Shown here: positions 7,627 to 15,417 of the stretch, piece after piece
How positions within the stretch are numbered: the first letter of the stretch is position 1
How the letters are laid out: each line of letters opens with the position of its first letter
From: Bolinopsis microptera
Taxonomy: Eukaryota; Ctenophora; Tentaculata; Lobata; Bolinopsidae
Length of the DNA: 15,975 nucleotides
Assembly (NCBI RefSeq): GCF_026151205.1
Contig: NW_026971941.1
Location: forward strand, 1 to 15,975
Reading direction: 5' to 3'
Program-made: the position numbers and the translations under genes
Notes under the pieces: model-generated
Told to the model about the DNA's origin: nothing
Databases searched by the model: none
Seen by the model: only the letters and a program-made list of their open reading frames with translations

Positions 7627-8465
7627 CTGCAAATAAATTATTATTAGTTTATTTATACCGTACAAGAGAAATACTTCATGTTCAATAGATCTGGACACAG
7701 ATAGGAAGACCGGGTATGAACTTAATTAACTAATCAGCTTCCAGCATTGGCCAATCAAAACTGAGAATCCCTGCCACGTGTCACAACAAATACAATTAAC
7801 TAAAAAACCAGTATCCAGTCGTATTAAACCAAATCTAGAAAGAACGAAAATATGTACTTACTAAAAAAATAACAATTTATTTTTGTCAAAATAAACCTAC
7901 CAGCGTTGTATAACTCTGAAACTTGTTCTGCACTGAGCTCTTTTCCAAATATGTCCAGTTTCATTAACTGCCCACCGAATATTTCAGGGTCTTGTGGGCT
8001 GCCACCATCTTGTCCCAGAGTGACAAAGCCCCCCTCTTCTAATGGAGCCGAGGAAATGCTTTTAGATCCAACCAGGGTACCGTTATAGTAAGTCTTCATC
8101 TTCCCAGAACTCTGTGACCAGCTTTGACATTGATGAGTCCATGTGTTCATCACCACTGTTGGAATACTACTTCTCAGGCTATTTGAGCTGTCGTGAATGT
8201 AGTTATAACCTCCACCGTCTGAAATGAGGATTTCGTACTTGTGCGTTGTTGTACTATAGGTAATCCAGGATCTGCTGTGGCCTGGGAGTTGCTTTTTTAC
8301 CCATGAACATACCGTTAGAGAAGATTTCACCTGACTCATATCAGGCGAAAATTTGACGTAGTCTTCAAAGGTGGTGCCGAACTGGAGAGCTTTAGAAGCC
8401 AATACAGAGGGAAAGGTGAATTGCAGAGCAAGCAGGACTGTTAGTAGTGGAAAAGACATTGTCAT
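7535..8465 (-). CDS. Secreted pentraxin/LamG-like protein, two exons, 218 aa
   Basis: Exon 1 is 8465-7901 (188 codons plus one base) and exon 2 is 7626-7535, joined in phase 1 across a 274 bp GT-AG intron; stop TAA at 7537-7535. An in-frame TAA lies just upstream of the start (8477-8475). A second ATG two codons in is equally usable. Residues 1-23 are a signal peptide (TVLLALQFTFPSVLA). The mature protein has only two cysteines, C53 and C113, at the positions of the conserved pentraxin disulfide. HQCQSWSQ (111-118) matches the pentraxin signature H-x-C-x-[ST]-W-x-[ST] except the last residue. LGQDGG (150-155) and a closing LSAEQVSELYNA complete the jelly-roll pattern. The LGQ-D stretch, where pentraxins bind calcium, is only partly acidic, so calcium-dependent ligand binding is uncertain. 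One sequon, N128-G-T. The tail (residues 189-218) ends in EEDDSS. Length fits a short pentraxin (about 200-225). Role is inferred: secreted pattern-recognition or adhesive protein. Confidence 0.85.
7627..7900 (-). other. Intron of the pentraxin-like gene, with a second in-phase donor
   Basis: The main donor is GCTG|GTAGGT at 7900. A second donor TTTTTTA|GTAAGT lies at 7861, exactly 39 bases downstream and in the same phase. Its use would add 13 residues (starting GRFILTKINC) and leave exon 2 in frame. The second site is closer to the donor consensus, but the first leaves the domain ending LYNA that is usual in this family. Confidence 0.6.
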
Positions 8466-8582
8466 ACTTTGAGATTAATGATTCATGAATAATTTGAATA
8501 CGTTATACATTATACATTATACAATCTTAATTGGTATTTGGTTATTAGTTAATTCTTCGTTTTACGTATAAGAATCTAATTT
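8466..8582 (-). promoter_or_regulatory. Upstream region of the pentraxin-like gene
   Basis: On the minus strand a run TATAATGTATAATGTATAA lies about 40-60 bases before the start codon and could serve as a TATA element. It comes from a short ATACATT-type repeat (plus-strand 8503-8522). No other site is recognised. Confidence 0.3.
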
Positions 8583-8930
8583 AAACCCTGGAGGAGGGGT
8601 CGGGTTCAAAAGGGGGTTTCAAACGCCCTTGAAATCAGCCATAATTATACAAGCGACCCGGAATAATTTTACTGCCGCTACATTTAATATTTATGTACTA
8701 TGCCCAATAGCAATAGTGCATCGAACTACAAACAGTAACGTTTTAACGAGATATTCAAGAGAACACCAATTAAACTTATCTCTACCAGTACCAACTATCA
8801 GACTGTAGCTAGCTGGATTACAAATAATTAATGCAAACGCAATGAAACATTTTAAAATTTATTTTGGCTAGGACTAACCCGAAACAAGGCGGTGGAACTT
8901 GCTCTATCCAGAGCCCTTGCGCTTGCAGTA
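8583..8930. other. No gene; G-rich tract
   Basis: 8588-8620 has repeated G runs on the plus strand (GGAGGAGGGGTCGGG, then GGGGG), which could form a G-quadruplex about 130 bases before the pentraxin-like start codon. Nothing else is seen to 8930. Confidence 0.35.
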
Positions 8931-8964
8931 GCACATGGTTAGGTGAAGCACATGGTTAGGTGAA
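8931..8964 (+). repeat. Perfect 17 bp tandem duplication
   Basis: GCACATGGTTAGGTGAA occurs twice head to tail (8931-8947, 8948-8964) with no mismatch. A recent slippage event is the simplest explanation. Confidence 0.9.
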
Positions 8965-9796
8965 GGTGGGACCATGATAACAATGTTGATTGTGGTCGGA
9001 CATGGATTAAACTAATTACAAAGTGTATCGCAATGGAAAATGAAAATATTTGAAGCGGGTAATATTTTGTCCAATTTACCCAGAATACATAACAATAACA
9101 TGAACCCTGTTGGCTGTTAGTGGTTAGTGTTTCTATTTACAACTACAAGTACCCTGTTAGTGTTTCTCACCCAGGCTTTTTTCCAATACCTTATGTACCA
9201 GTACGGTACGACAAGAGTTTTATCTTTTATTCTTTAGCAGAAAAAACAAGATGACTTAACCTAGCTTGCTAGTATTATTGCTAGTATATATTGGCATTGC
9301 AATTGCCACAGCGAAATAAAATATTTATAATTGAGAAATTCATCGAAAAATGCTCCTAGAATTATTTTTACTCAAAATTATATTTCTAGACAAATGTGGA
9401 ATAAGTTCCCCGCACTCAGTCCAAATAGAAGAACTGAGAAATATCTTGTTCTTATAAAGAGCTCTCGAAAAGCAAACCACTGAGCACTGACAAACTTTGA
9501 TATGAGGCTGATATTAAATAAGCTGCTGGGAGGCGGTTCTGACAAGTGTGACTGAAGACATACTACCTATATCTCCAAACGACACAGCCCTGTCTACCCT
9601 TCGCCCGCGTGATATTATCGGCCTGGTAAGGGTTCTTGTATCCAGATAACCCCCGATACAAGGTGCAGAGGGCAATAGTACCTGCTTTCTGGATGCAGAG
9701 AGCCTCACTAACAGGGGATGTTCCCGTGAATAGCTTGTTAGTTGGGACAGTTTACAGGGTTTATGGGGAGATAGGCAGGGTGCTCAGACCATCTTA
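8965..9796. other. Intergenic; a GC-richer segment open on both strands
   Basis: 9515-9720 stands out by base composition. It is open for about 50-64 codons on each strand. On the plus strand it ends at a donor-like CCTG|GTAAGG (about 9625), but I see no good acceptor on either side and recognise neither peptide. A small hairpin CTTGTATC/GATACAAG lies at 9635-9662, and CTAACA/TGTTAG flanks about 9707-9741. It may be an exon or an old element; I make no call. Confidence 0.25.
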
Positions 9797-9829
9797 GAGC
9801 TTGAGACTGCATTGATACAACCTCTATCA
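9797..9829 (+). repeat. Left arm of a 33 bp perfect inverted repeat
   Basis: Begins GAGCTTGAGACTGCATTGAT and ends CTCTATCA. The reverse complement is at 11063-11095. Weaker similarity continues inward (GGTTGTGGCA against GGTTTTGGCA). Outer flanks show no target duplication, so this may be a pair of dispersed elements and not the ends of one transposon. Confidence 0.85.
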
Positions 9830-10436
9830 GTATCATAGGTTGTGGCAGGAACGAGTATTTCTACAGTACAGAATTCAATGCATGCTATTATATTATTATC
9901 ATTAACAGTAGTATGTGAAGTTTCAGTTTCCTAGGTAGCTGGGGAAATAGCCTTAATTGCTAATCACTAATAGTAATGTGTCATAATATATCAAAATAGT
10001 ATGTGGAACTATAAAACTAATTCTGAAAAGTCCAAGTACAACAATAATTGGTGTTATTAGCTGAAGTAAAATTTAAAGAAATAACGTCACAAAGAATAAT
10101 GAAAAGGTTGCAAAGTGGGCACTTTATAAAGGTTAACTTAGGTGGGGCTGGGGTAGGAATGTTGGTAGGATAAGAATGTTGTGACAATCTACTCCTTCTT
10201 GTTACTACATTGAAGTTCATCTGCGACAGTGTATTTACCCCACAACTGACAGCTATACGTACTGATATATTTTAAGTTTCATGCGGATCTAATCTTATCC
10301 CCGTAAGTCTTTTTTTCACCTTCAGCGACGGTTCCAATACTAACTCATATCTTGATATCAGAGTATATTTTTAAGTACTTAAAACGAATAGAATAATGAA
10401 ATTTTAATGGATCGTTTGAATTTAATTTCTACTCAC
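9830..10436. other. Between the inverted repeats, no supported gene
   Basis: Mostly AT-rich. One strong plus-strand acceptor (TCTTTTTTTCACCTTCAG, ending 10325) is followed by a 15-codon open stretch (DGSNTNSYLDIRVYF, then TAA). Without a partner exon it is not callable. Confidence 0.25.
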
Positions 10437-10532
10437 GGTTCTTGCTGCTCTGAACATGTTAGCCCGCTCAAAAGAGGAAGCTTTCGGTCGTTCTCCGTCT
10501 ACCAAATCATTTGCAGTTCCTGATACCCCAAT
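10437..10532 (-). CDS. Candidate internal exon, 96 bp, phase 0-0, unknown protein
   Basis: On the minus strand an acceptor CCCACCTCAG ends at 10533 and a consensus donor ACC|GTGAGT starts at 10436. Between them are exactly 32 open codons with GC well above the flanks. The peptide starts IGVSGTANDLVDGERP and ends SSFERANMFRAART: charged, soluble and ordinary in composition. The other two minus frames are closed, so splicing in this frame is the only coding reading on that strand. I do not recognise the family and found no neighbouring exon. The plus strand is also open here (ending AVPDTPI then TGA), which weakens the case. Confidence 0.35.
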
Positions 10533-11062
10533 CTGAGGTGGGTTTTATGTTTTAATGTTTTTAGGGTTTAAAGATCAATAATTTTAGCCACAATTTTTTG
10601 TTTAATTTTAAAATTTATTTCACGTTTTTAGGCCTTAGTTATTATCCCTTGAACTTCTAATTTCTGACTTTAAAGTTGTTTCTTGTTTTTAGTTCTTGTG
10701 CTATTTCATTTACAGTTTAACACTAAATCTGATAACCACCGATTACGTTCGAAATAATAAACGGTATCTACACAACCATTGATTTCTGCCAATCGATCAA
10801 ATTTAAAATACAATTACAATACGATTACAAGTCAAATATATTAAAAGAAAAATTCAGTCAAAACTGTGAGATTCCGGTCCAGTAAATTTCATCTTCAAAA
10901 GATTAAAATGGGAAGAAAACAGGACAACAATTTTTCCATTTTGTCCCGGATTTTGACTTCCATTACAACAATTCAGTCTTATACCACCCTCAGTTAACTG
11001 ACTAATTGGTAAAAACATCCTTCACCTCATCTCCACAAGTTTGTTGTTGTTGCCAAAACCCA
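10533..11062. other. AT-rich non-coding stretch
   Basis: T-rich on the plus strand from 10540 to 10700 (repeated GTTTTTAG words). Nothing coding and no repeat is seen apart from a TTGTTGTTGTTG run just before 11053. Confidence 0.4.
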
Positions 11063-11095
11063 TGATAGAGGTTGTATCAATGCAGTCTCAAGCTC
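11063..11095 (-). repeat. Right arm of the 33 bp perfect inverted repeat
   Basis: Exact reverse complement of 9797-9829 (TGATAGAGG...TCAAGCTC). The two arms enclose 1233 bases that include the 96 bp candidate exon. Confidence 0.85.
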
Positions 11096-12577
11096 CATAT
11101 TTCACGAAGCAAAGAGTTGACCGTGATATAAGGCTTCGTATGATATTAGTACCCAAAAGCGAAAATGCAGCTGTTGCAATGTGTCAACGCTATGTGCTTT
11201 AACTCCTTGAACAGGACTCTTGAAATCATTTAGATAGTCGAATATTACAGGAACAAATAGGATTCTGAAGGTTTAACGTTATGTTCATAGTAACTGACCA
11301 AAACAACAGTCAGAGAACTGGTCTCACCAGAAATCTTACGTTAACATGTTTACAAACCCATAGTCATAAATCTAGGTGCCCAGGTTCGAAAGGGGCCGGT
11401 TCTCGACGAGAACCGTTCTCGTATCAGCCACTACGATACCATATTCACCGTGATTGGATCTGCGCTATTGATTATTCGACTGCTTTTGGACGGTTACAGT
11501 TGGGTTAGCTAGTTAGAATAAGATGTCGGTCCCCTATTATTAATGATATGGTTTAATTGTAATCATACATGGTTTGTTATAGCTGTGGTCAGTTTACTAC
11601 CGCCCTCATCAGATAAACATTTCACGTGTGGCAGTACAATTGTTTCATATTCTAGCTCAAACTTAGTTCTCCTTCAAAGTTTTATCGGTTTTCAAGAAAA
11701 CAACAATTTCAAAGTTTGGCACCGGTAGTCTCTTAATAAGTTTCACCTCTTTGTGTTTTCAGTCTCGACGTTCCCTCATCGCATCATGACTAATATGCAC
11801 GGAGTACTATAGGGCTACTGGGGGTGGAGTTTGTTGACATACCACCACTCTTGTGCACCAAAGAAATATATCCATTATATTGGTTCCTATGTAATGAGGG
11901 ACAGTCTAAACTTCACAAGTTTGAGAGCTAGAAGATTAAACAATTGGTTATCTCCTCAAATTCAGCCCTCGGTGCAAGACCGACGATATAATGAAACTTT
12001 TAGATAATTAAACAATGTAGTTGAGTTTTGAATCTAAAGGATTGAGACATGGTACAACGCAGTAGACTTAGAGCCACGGCGTCCGGATCTGCACAGCACA
12101 TGGAATGTTTAAAGTATCTCCAGAGGTTCAAGTAGTTGTCGGGGATATGTAATGATTGGTTCTTAGTTGTCGGAGCTGATTGCATATTTCCTAAGCTTGC
12201 ATGTTAATTAGTTAACTAGGTAAAATTGACAGGTTCTTAGTTGTCCGTCAGCCTCCTTTATATTATCTCAATATATTATCTCAATATCTATACAATAGAA
12301 CATATTGTCAGTTAAGCATCATACTTTCATAGAAAACCTTCTGTAACTGTAATTTGACGTGTTTTTAGCCCACATACGACATTCGCTGCTCTCTTTTTCA
12401 ATAGATTTCTACAGCTTGAAGACCTTCATCTGAATTTATATATTACTGCCTACAAGTTAAATCATCGTATCTCTTATATGTTTTTAACCCAACTCCACTC
12501 AGTATTACTGCCTCGTCTTTTTCCTCCTCTATTGGAATGTTTTTTACGGTCTTGTGTCTTCTGTAGCCTTAATCTAA
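11096..12577. other. No supported gene; possible transposon remnant and short repeats
   Basis: 11370-11510 is GC-richer and includes a tight palindrome (11397-11415); a 75-codon plus-strand frame across it looks like a TE or tRNA-derived remnant, but no box or domain is clear. GGTTCTTAGTTGTC occurs at 12158 and 12232. ATATTATCTCA is duplicated at about 12260-12285. The rest is AT-rich with no signal. Confidence 0.35.
11397..11415. repeat. Perfect 9+1+9 palindrome
   Basis: CGGTTCTCG-A-CGAGAACCG. The right arm can also pair with the TTCTCGT that follows, so the word GTTCTCG appears as forward, inverted, forward within 26 bases. Confidence 0.75.
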
Positions 12578-12606
12578 TAACGTTAATATTATTATTATTA
12601 ACGTTA
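12578..12606. repeat. 11 bp inverted repeat upstream of the Ly6-like gene
   Basis: TAACGTTAATA (12578-12588) and its exact complement (12596-12606) enclose seven bases of AT. It sits 81 bases before the start codon at 12687, where a dimeric factor site or a cruciform would be possible. Low complexity makes chance plausible. Confidence 0.6.
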
Positions 12607-12686
12607 ATATACTAACTTAATCATAATGTTTGTAGGCTATCTCATTCGGTTTTAACGAACATTTTAATTAGGGATCTCTATAAAGC

Positions 12687-13196
12687 ATGTTTCGGTGTTT
12701 ACTCCTAACTGTGGCTGTGGTCTCTGCCACATCTGCCGTAAAATGCTACTCTGGATGTGGAGCCGGTACTATCGAGATAGGCGGACAAAGCCAGAGTTAC
12801 CCCGACGGAGAATGTACTAACAAAAAAACCGCCGAGTGTCAAGCTGGATGTGTTACTGTTTCCCTGGAGTTCCATTATGAGGTTGAATTAGGAGGAAATA
12901 AAGTGGCCGATGGATCAGCTGATGGTATAAAGACTGCTACGTGCATGGATAACGTCAATGACCAGTTCTGTAACACAATAAAGTCCTCTATGGAGTCAAC
13001 CATGACAGGAAAAATGGGAACTGTTTCCATTTCCAACATGAAGTGTGATGTTTCGGACCCATGTGAAATCGAAATGTGCAACGACCCCACCAGATCTGAA
13101 GATAAAAGTGATGGTGGTGAGGATGAGAATAGCAGTTTCGTCGTTCATGGCGTTTCTTTCGTCCTTTTCTCTGCTGCGCTTGGACTCCTCTATTAA
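12687..13196 (+). CDS. Ly6/uPAR-like GPI-anchored cysteine-rich protein, 169 aa, intronless
   Basis: Residues 1-17 are a signal peptide (MFRCLLLTVAVVSATSA). The mature chain has ten cysteines at 20, 24, 43, 51, 55, 86, 95, 120, 126 and 131. The last one is followed by N132, giving the C-x4-C-N close of the Ly6/uPAR three-finger domain. Residues 134-150 are a polar linker (SEDKSDGGEDENSS) and 151-169 a hydrophobic tail, the layout of a GPI signal with a likely attachment site near 143-150. The protein would sit on the outer face of the plasma membrane; ligand unknown. The C55-C86 gap (30 residues) is longer than in typical single LU domains, so fold assignment is likely but not certain. Start choice is firm: an in-frame TAA lies at 12681-12683 and A is at -3. 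LU genes are usually split by introns; this one is not. Confidence 0.8.
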   Translation: MFRCLLLTVAVVSATSAVKCYSGCGAGTIEIGGQSQSYPDGECTNKKTAECQAGCVTVSLEFHYEVELGGNKVADGSADGIKTATCMDNVNDQFCNTIKSSMESTMTGKMGTVSISNMKCDVSDPCEIEMCNDPTRSEDKSDGGEDENSSFVVHGVSFVLFSAALGLLY

Positions 13197-13342
13197 TCAA
13201 CAAGAAGTGAAATTGGGAAATGTCAATTGAGGACTGAAGCTCTGGCTCATAGACTGCAATTTAAGGGGACATACAATATAACCGTTCATAGTTATTTCCG
13301 CGGCAGATGACTTCATATTATTATTTGGAAGATTTTAGTAAA

Positions 13343-13348
13343 AATAAA
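13343..13348 (+). terminator. Polyadenylation signal AATAAA of the Ly6-like gene
   Basis: Canonical hexamer within AAAAATAAATATG, 147 bases after the stop codon, a normal 3' UTR distance. Confidence 0.65.
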
Positions 13349-13505
13349 TATGTATAACTATAAGCACTTTTAAAATTTGTGTGAGTATTCGCGCTTTCGA
13401 GAAAATTCGCCTCTTATCTTCTTTTTACAGATTTGTTTATTTAGCTGATGTCACCTTAAGATGTTTTTAAAAATTTTGTTTTCGCAGTCAAGGAAAGGAA
13501 ATACT

Positions 13506-13601
13506 TGTCAAACTAGAGTCCAGGTAGCGTACACTAGTTCGACAGAGTCAAAATTCAGGGTTTGTCGAACTTCAACTACAGTATAATTCGTGTCAAACTA
13601 G
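13506..13601. repeat. Four copies of TGTCRAACTAG, one inverted
   Basis: TGTCAAACTAG at 13506-13516 and 13591-13601, TGTCGAACTTC at 13563-13573, and the complement CTAGTTCGACA at 13534-13544. The inverted copy and the third form a 9 bp stem with an 18-base loop (13536-13571). Confidence 0.7.
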
Positions 13602-13708
13602 GGCACTTGTATAACTAAAGTATGTGTACCGTAATCTTTATGAGAGACAATAGTAATCATTCAAATCCATGTTGAATTAACTATTAAACAATGGCATACC
13701 GAAGTTTA

Positions 13709-13792
13709 TGGAAGACAATGTAGAATTATTTACAGATGGCAAGTTAGGCGATTTCAATGTCGATATTGTGAAATATGTTTTTACCGTATCAT
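13709..13792 (+). repeat. Direct repeat, copy 1 (84 bp)
   Basis: From TGGAAGACAATG to ACCGTATCAT. It matches 13988-14072 with six substitutions and one single-base gap. One frame is open in both copies (ELFTDGKLGDFNV here), but five of the six changes alter the encoded residue, so selection on a protein is not seen. Confidence 0.85.
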
Positions 13793-13987
13793 ATAGTAAC
13801 CGTATATATAAACAATAACGTAACCTCACCGAGCGTTTTATAGTCTGTAATTAAAGTTAGGAACGGTGAAGCCTCGAGTGATATAGTATTTTATTTGTCT
13901 GGTTGCCGTGGTTGGTTCTTAAGAACAATCGATTACGTGAATATCAATAATGATTATTTTTGACAGTGCATCTGTAGTCCAGCTTTC

Positions 13988-14072
13988 TGGAAGACAATGG
14001 TGAATTATTAACAGATGGCAAATTAGGCGATTTCAATGTCAATATTGCGAAATATGTTTTTTACCGTATCAT
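13988..14072 (+). repeat. Direct repeat, copy 2 (85 bp)
   Basis: Second copy, offset 279 bases from the first, with one extra T. Flanking sequence outside the 85 bases is only weakly alike, so this is a dispersed fragment or the core of an older longer duplication. Confidence 0.85.
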
Positions 14073-14307
14073 GCATTTTAAAACGTTTTCAGTTCCTTCT
14101 TTTCACCTTATACTTTTAAACAGTGTAGTGTGTTTGTATCCGTTGTTTACTGAAATAGTCTTACTAATACTATACTATACTCTACGATTAGAATGAACCA
14201 AAACGACTCTTATAATTTTGCCGTATTATTTTCGCTCTCAGAAGTGGCATGAAGCTTCTTGACCTAATCGTACATTATCAATGTACAATGTACATAGTAA
14301 TTAGTAT

Positions 14308-14314
14308 TATATAT
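14308..14314 (+). promoter_or_regulatory. TATA-like element before the receptor gene
   Basis: TATATAT lies 51-57 bases before the start codon at 14365, leaving room for a short 5' UTR. The region is AT-rich, so the match is weak evidence. Confidence 0.35.
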
Positions 14315-14364
14315 CGTGATATTAAGTTTTCAATAACAAAACTAACCAAAATTAACCGAAAGAA

Positions 14365-15417
14365 ATGGCCATATTTGGAGAGGTAAAGACTTGGGTGTAT
14401 CCAGACTTTAGAATTTGGTACAAGCCCACCAGCAGCTGGGACATATTCTTCAACTACTTCTTCGCTGCCCTCTTCATCCTGGTCTTCTTAACAGGACTGT
14501 TCCAGCCCGTCATAGTCTACTACCACTCCAAACAAAAGAGGACAATAGCTAACATTCTGTTTCTATGCATCTCCATTCTGGATACCTTTAAAAGCTTATA
14601 CTTTCCGGTTTGGTTAGTCCCGAGACTTCTCTCCCCGATTGATGAAATTGGACCGTATGTCCAATTTGGCTACAAAGGATGGTTTGGGTTGATGAACAGC
14701 GTCGTGGCTTTTGTACCAGCCCAGATCACCTATGCTTTGATGCTTCTCTTATGCGGGTTTAGATACCTAATTATGCTCACTTCCATGAACCCGAACATAA
14801 ATCTGAGGCCAGTTAAAGTCATATCACCATTTGTGTGCCTTGCTGGTCCAGGAGTTATGGTAGGGTATTGGGTTTGGGGGACGGTCAAATACAAAGGCAG
14901 TGGCTCCGCATTCGTCAGGATTACCCAGACGGCATTTCCAGCAGACGTGGAATGGATGCTTGGCTCGAATGATTTCCTGCATGTTTCCTGTGGAGCCTAT
15001 TTCTTCATGATTGTTCTAAGCGTTATCTTTAGTGTTCTAAATGCTCAGTATCTCATGAAATCTATCGGAGCTACCCCCTGTGAAGCATCAAACAACGACC
15101 TGAAGAGAAGTGTGGCGTGTATCCTGGTGATGAACCTCTTTAGTATTATCATGGCTATCCTCAACGTCTGTTGGTTGGTGTACCAGATTAAATACAGCAT
15201 GTACAGAGCATTCCCTACCTACCTTGATGTCCTGAGGTTCACTTTTTGGTACGGGTTCCCTCTCACTCAAGCTTCCTTCAACGCCATTAGCTTCGCCGTC
15301 ATCAGCTCATCCTTCAGAAGCTTTGTAAGGAATCTTGGTCCCGTAAAGAAGATCTGGCCGGGGAACACTCCCGCAAATCTACAGTTTCAACTTAAAACTG
15401 TCCGAATACCAGCATGA
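14365..15417 (+). CDS. Orphan seven-transmembrane receptor, rhodopsin-class-like, 350 aa, intronless
   Basis: Seven hydrophobic segments at about residues 28-53, 61-85, 104-137, 152-172, 203-230, 248-274 and 291-317. Class A landmarks are present but worn. D73 in TM2 (SILD) with a proline at 81. CGFRYLIML closes TM3, so R133-Y134 remain but the acidic residue of DRY is F. FNAISF in TM7 replaces NPxxY, keeping N306. SSFRSF follows as an expected helix-8 start. The N-terminus (about 27 residues) has no sequon, and the third inner loop is short (about 18 residues). It should act at the plasma membrane; ligand and G-protein unknown. Start is firm: A at -3, and an in-frame TAA lies at 14353-14355. 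A single exon and degenerate motifs suit a lineage-expanded, chemosensory-type family, which is inference. It could also be a non-GPCR seven-TM protein. Confidence 0.8.
   Translation: MAIFGEVKTWVYPDFRIWYKPTSSWDIFFNYFFAALFILVFLTGLFQPVIVYYHSKQKRTIANILFLCISILDTFKSLYFPVWLVPRLLSPIDEIGPYVQFGYKGWFGLMNSVVAFVPAQITYALMLLLCGFRYLIMLTSMNPNINLRPVKVISPFVCLAGPGVMVGYWVWGTVKYKGSGSAFVRITQTAFPADVEWMLGSNDFLHVSCGAYFFMIVLSVIFSVLNAQYLMKSIGATPCEASNNDLKRSVACILVMNLFSIIMAILNVCWLVYQIKYSMYRAFPTYLDVLRFTFWYGFPLTQASFNAISFAVISSSFRSFVRNLGPVKKIWPGNTPANLQFQLKTVRIPA

Larger units (their letters stand above)
13349..14307. other. Intergenic between the Ly6-like and receptor genes
   Basis: AT-rich and without a supported gene. It holds the TGTCRAACTAG motif cluster and a pair of 85 bp direct repeats, listed separately. 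A short ATACT run (ATACTATACTATACTCTA) lies at about 14167-14184. Confidence 0.5.

Noticed and set aside
11281-11508. 75-codon plus-strand frame, possibly a tRNA-derived SINE head (GGTTCGAA near 11383)
   Set aside because: The B-box continues AAGG instead of a CC close, and no A-box lies at the right distance, so neither a tRNA nor a SINE can be claimed.
11585-11620. CTGATGAG on the minus strand as a hammerhead core
   Set aside because: No CGAAAC follows after a possible stem II.
12875-13230. Minus-strand and alternative plus-strand frames over the Ly6-like gene
   Set aside because: They are antisense or out-of-frame readings of a gene with signal peptide, cysteine pattern and GPI tail.
15088-15270. 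60-codon minus-strand frame inside the receptor
   Set aside because: Antisense shadow of TM6-TM7 coding sequence.
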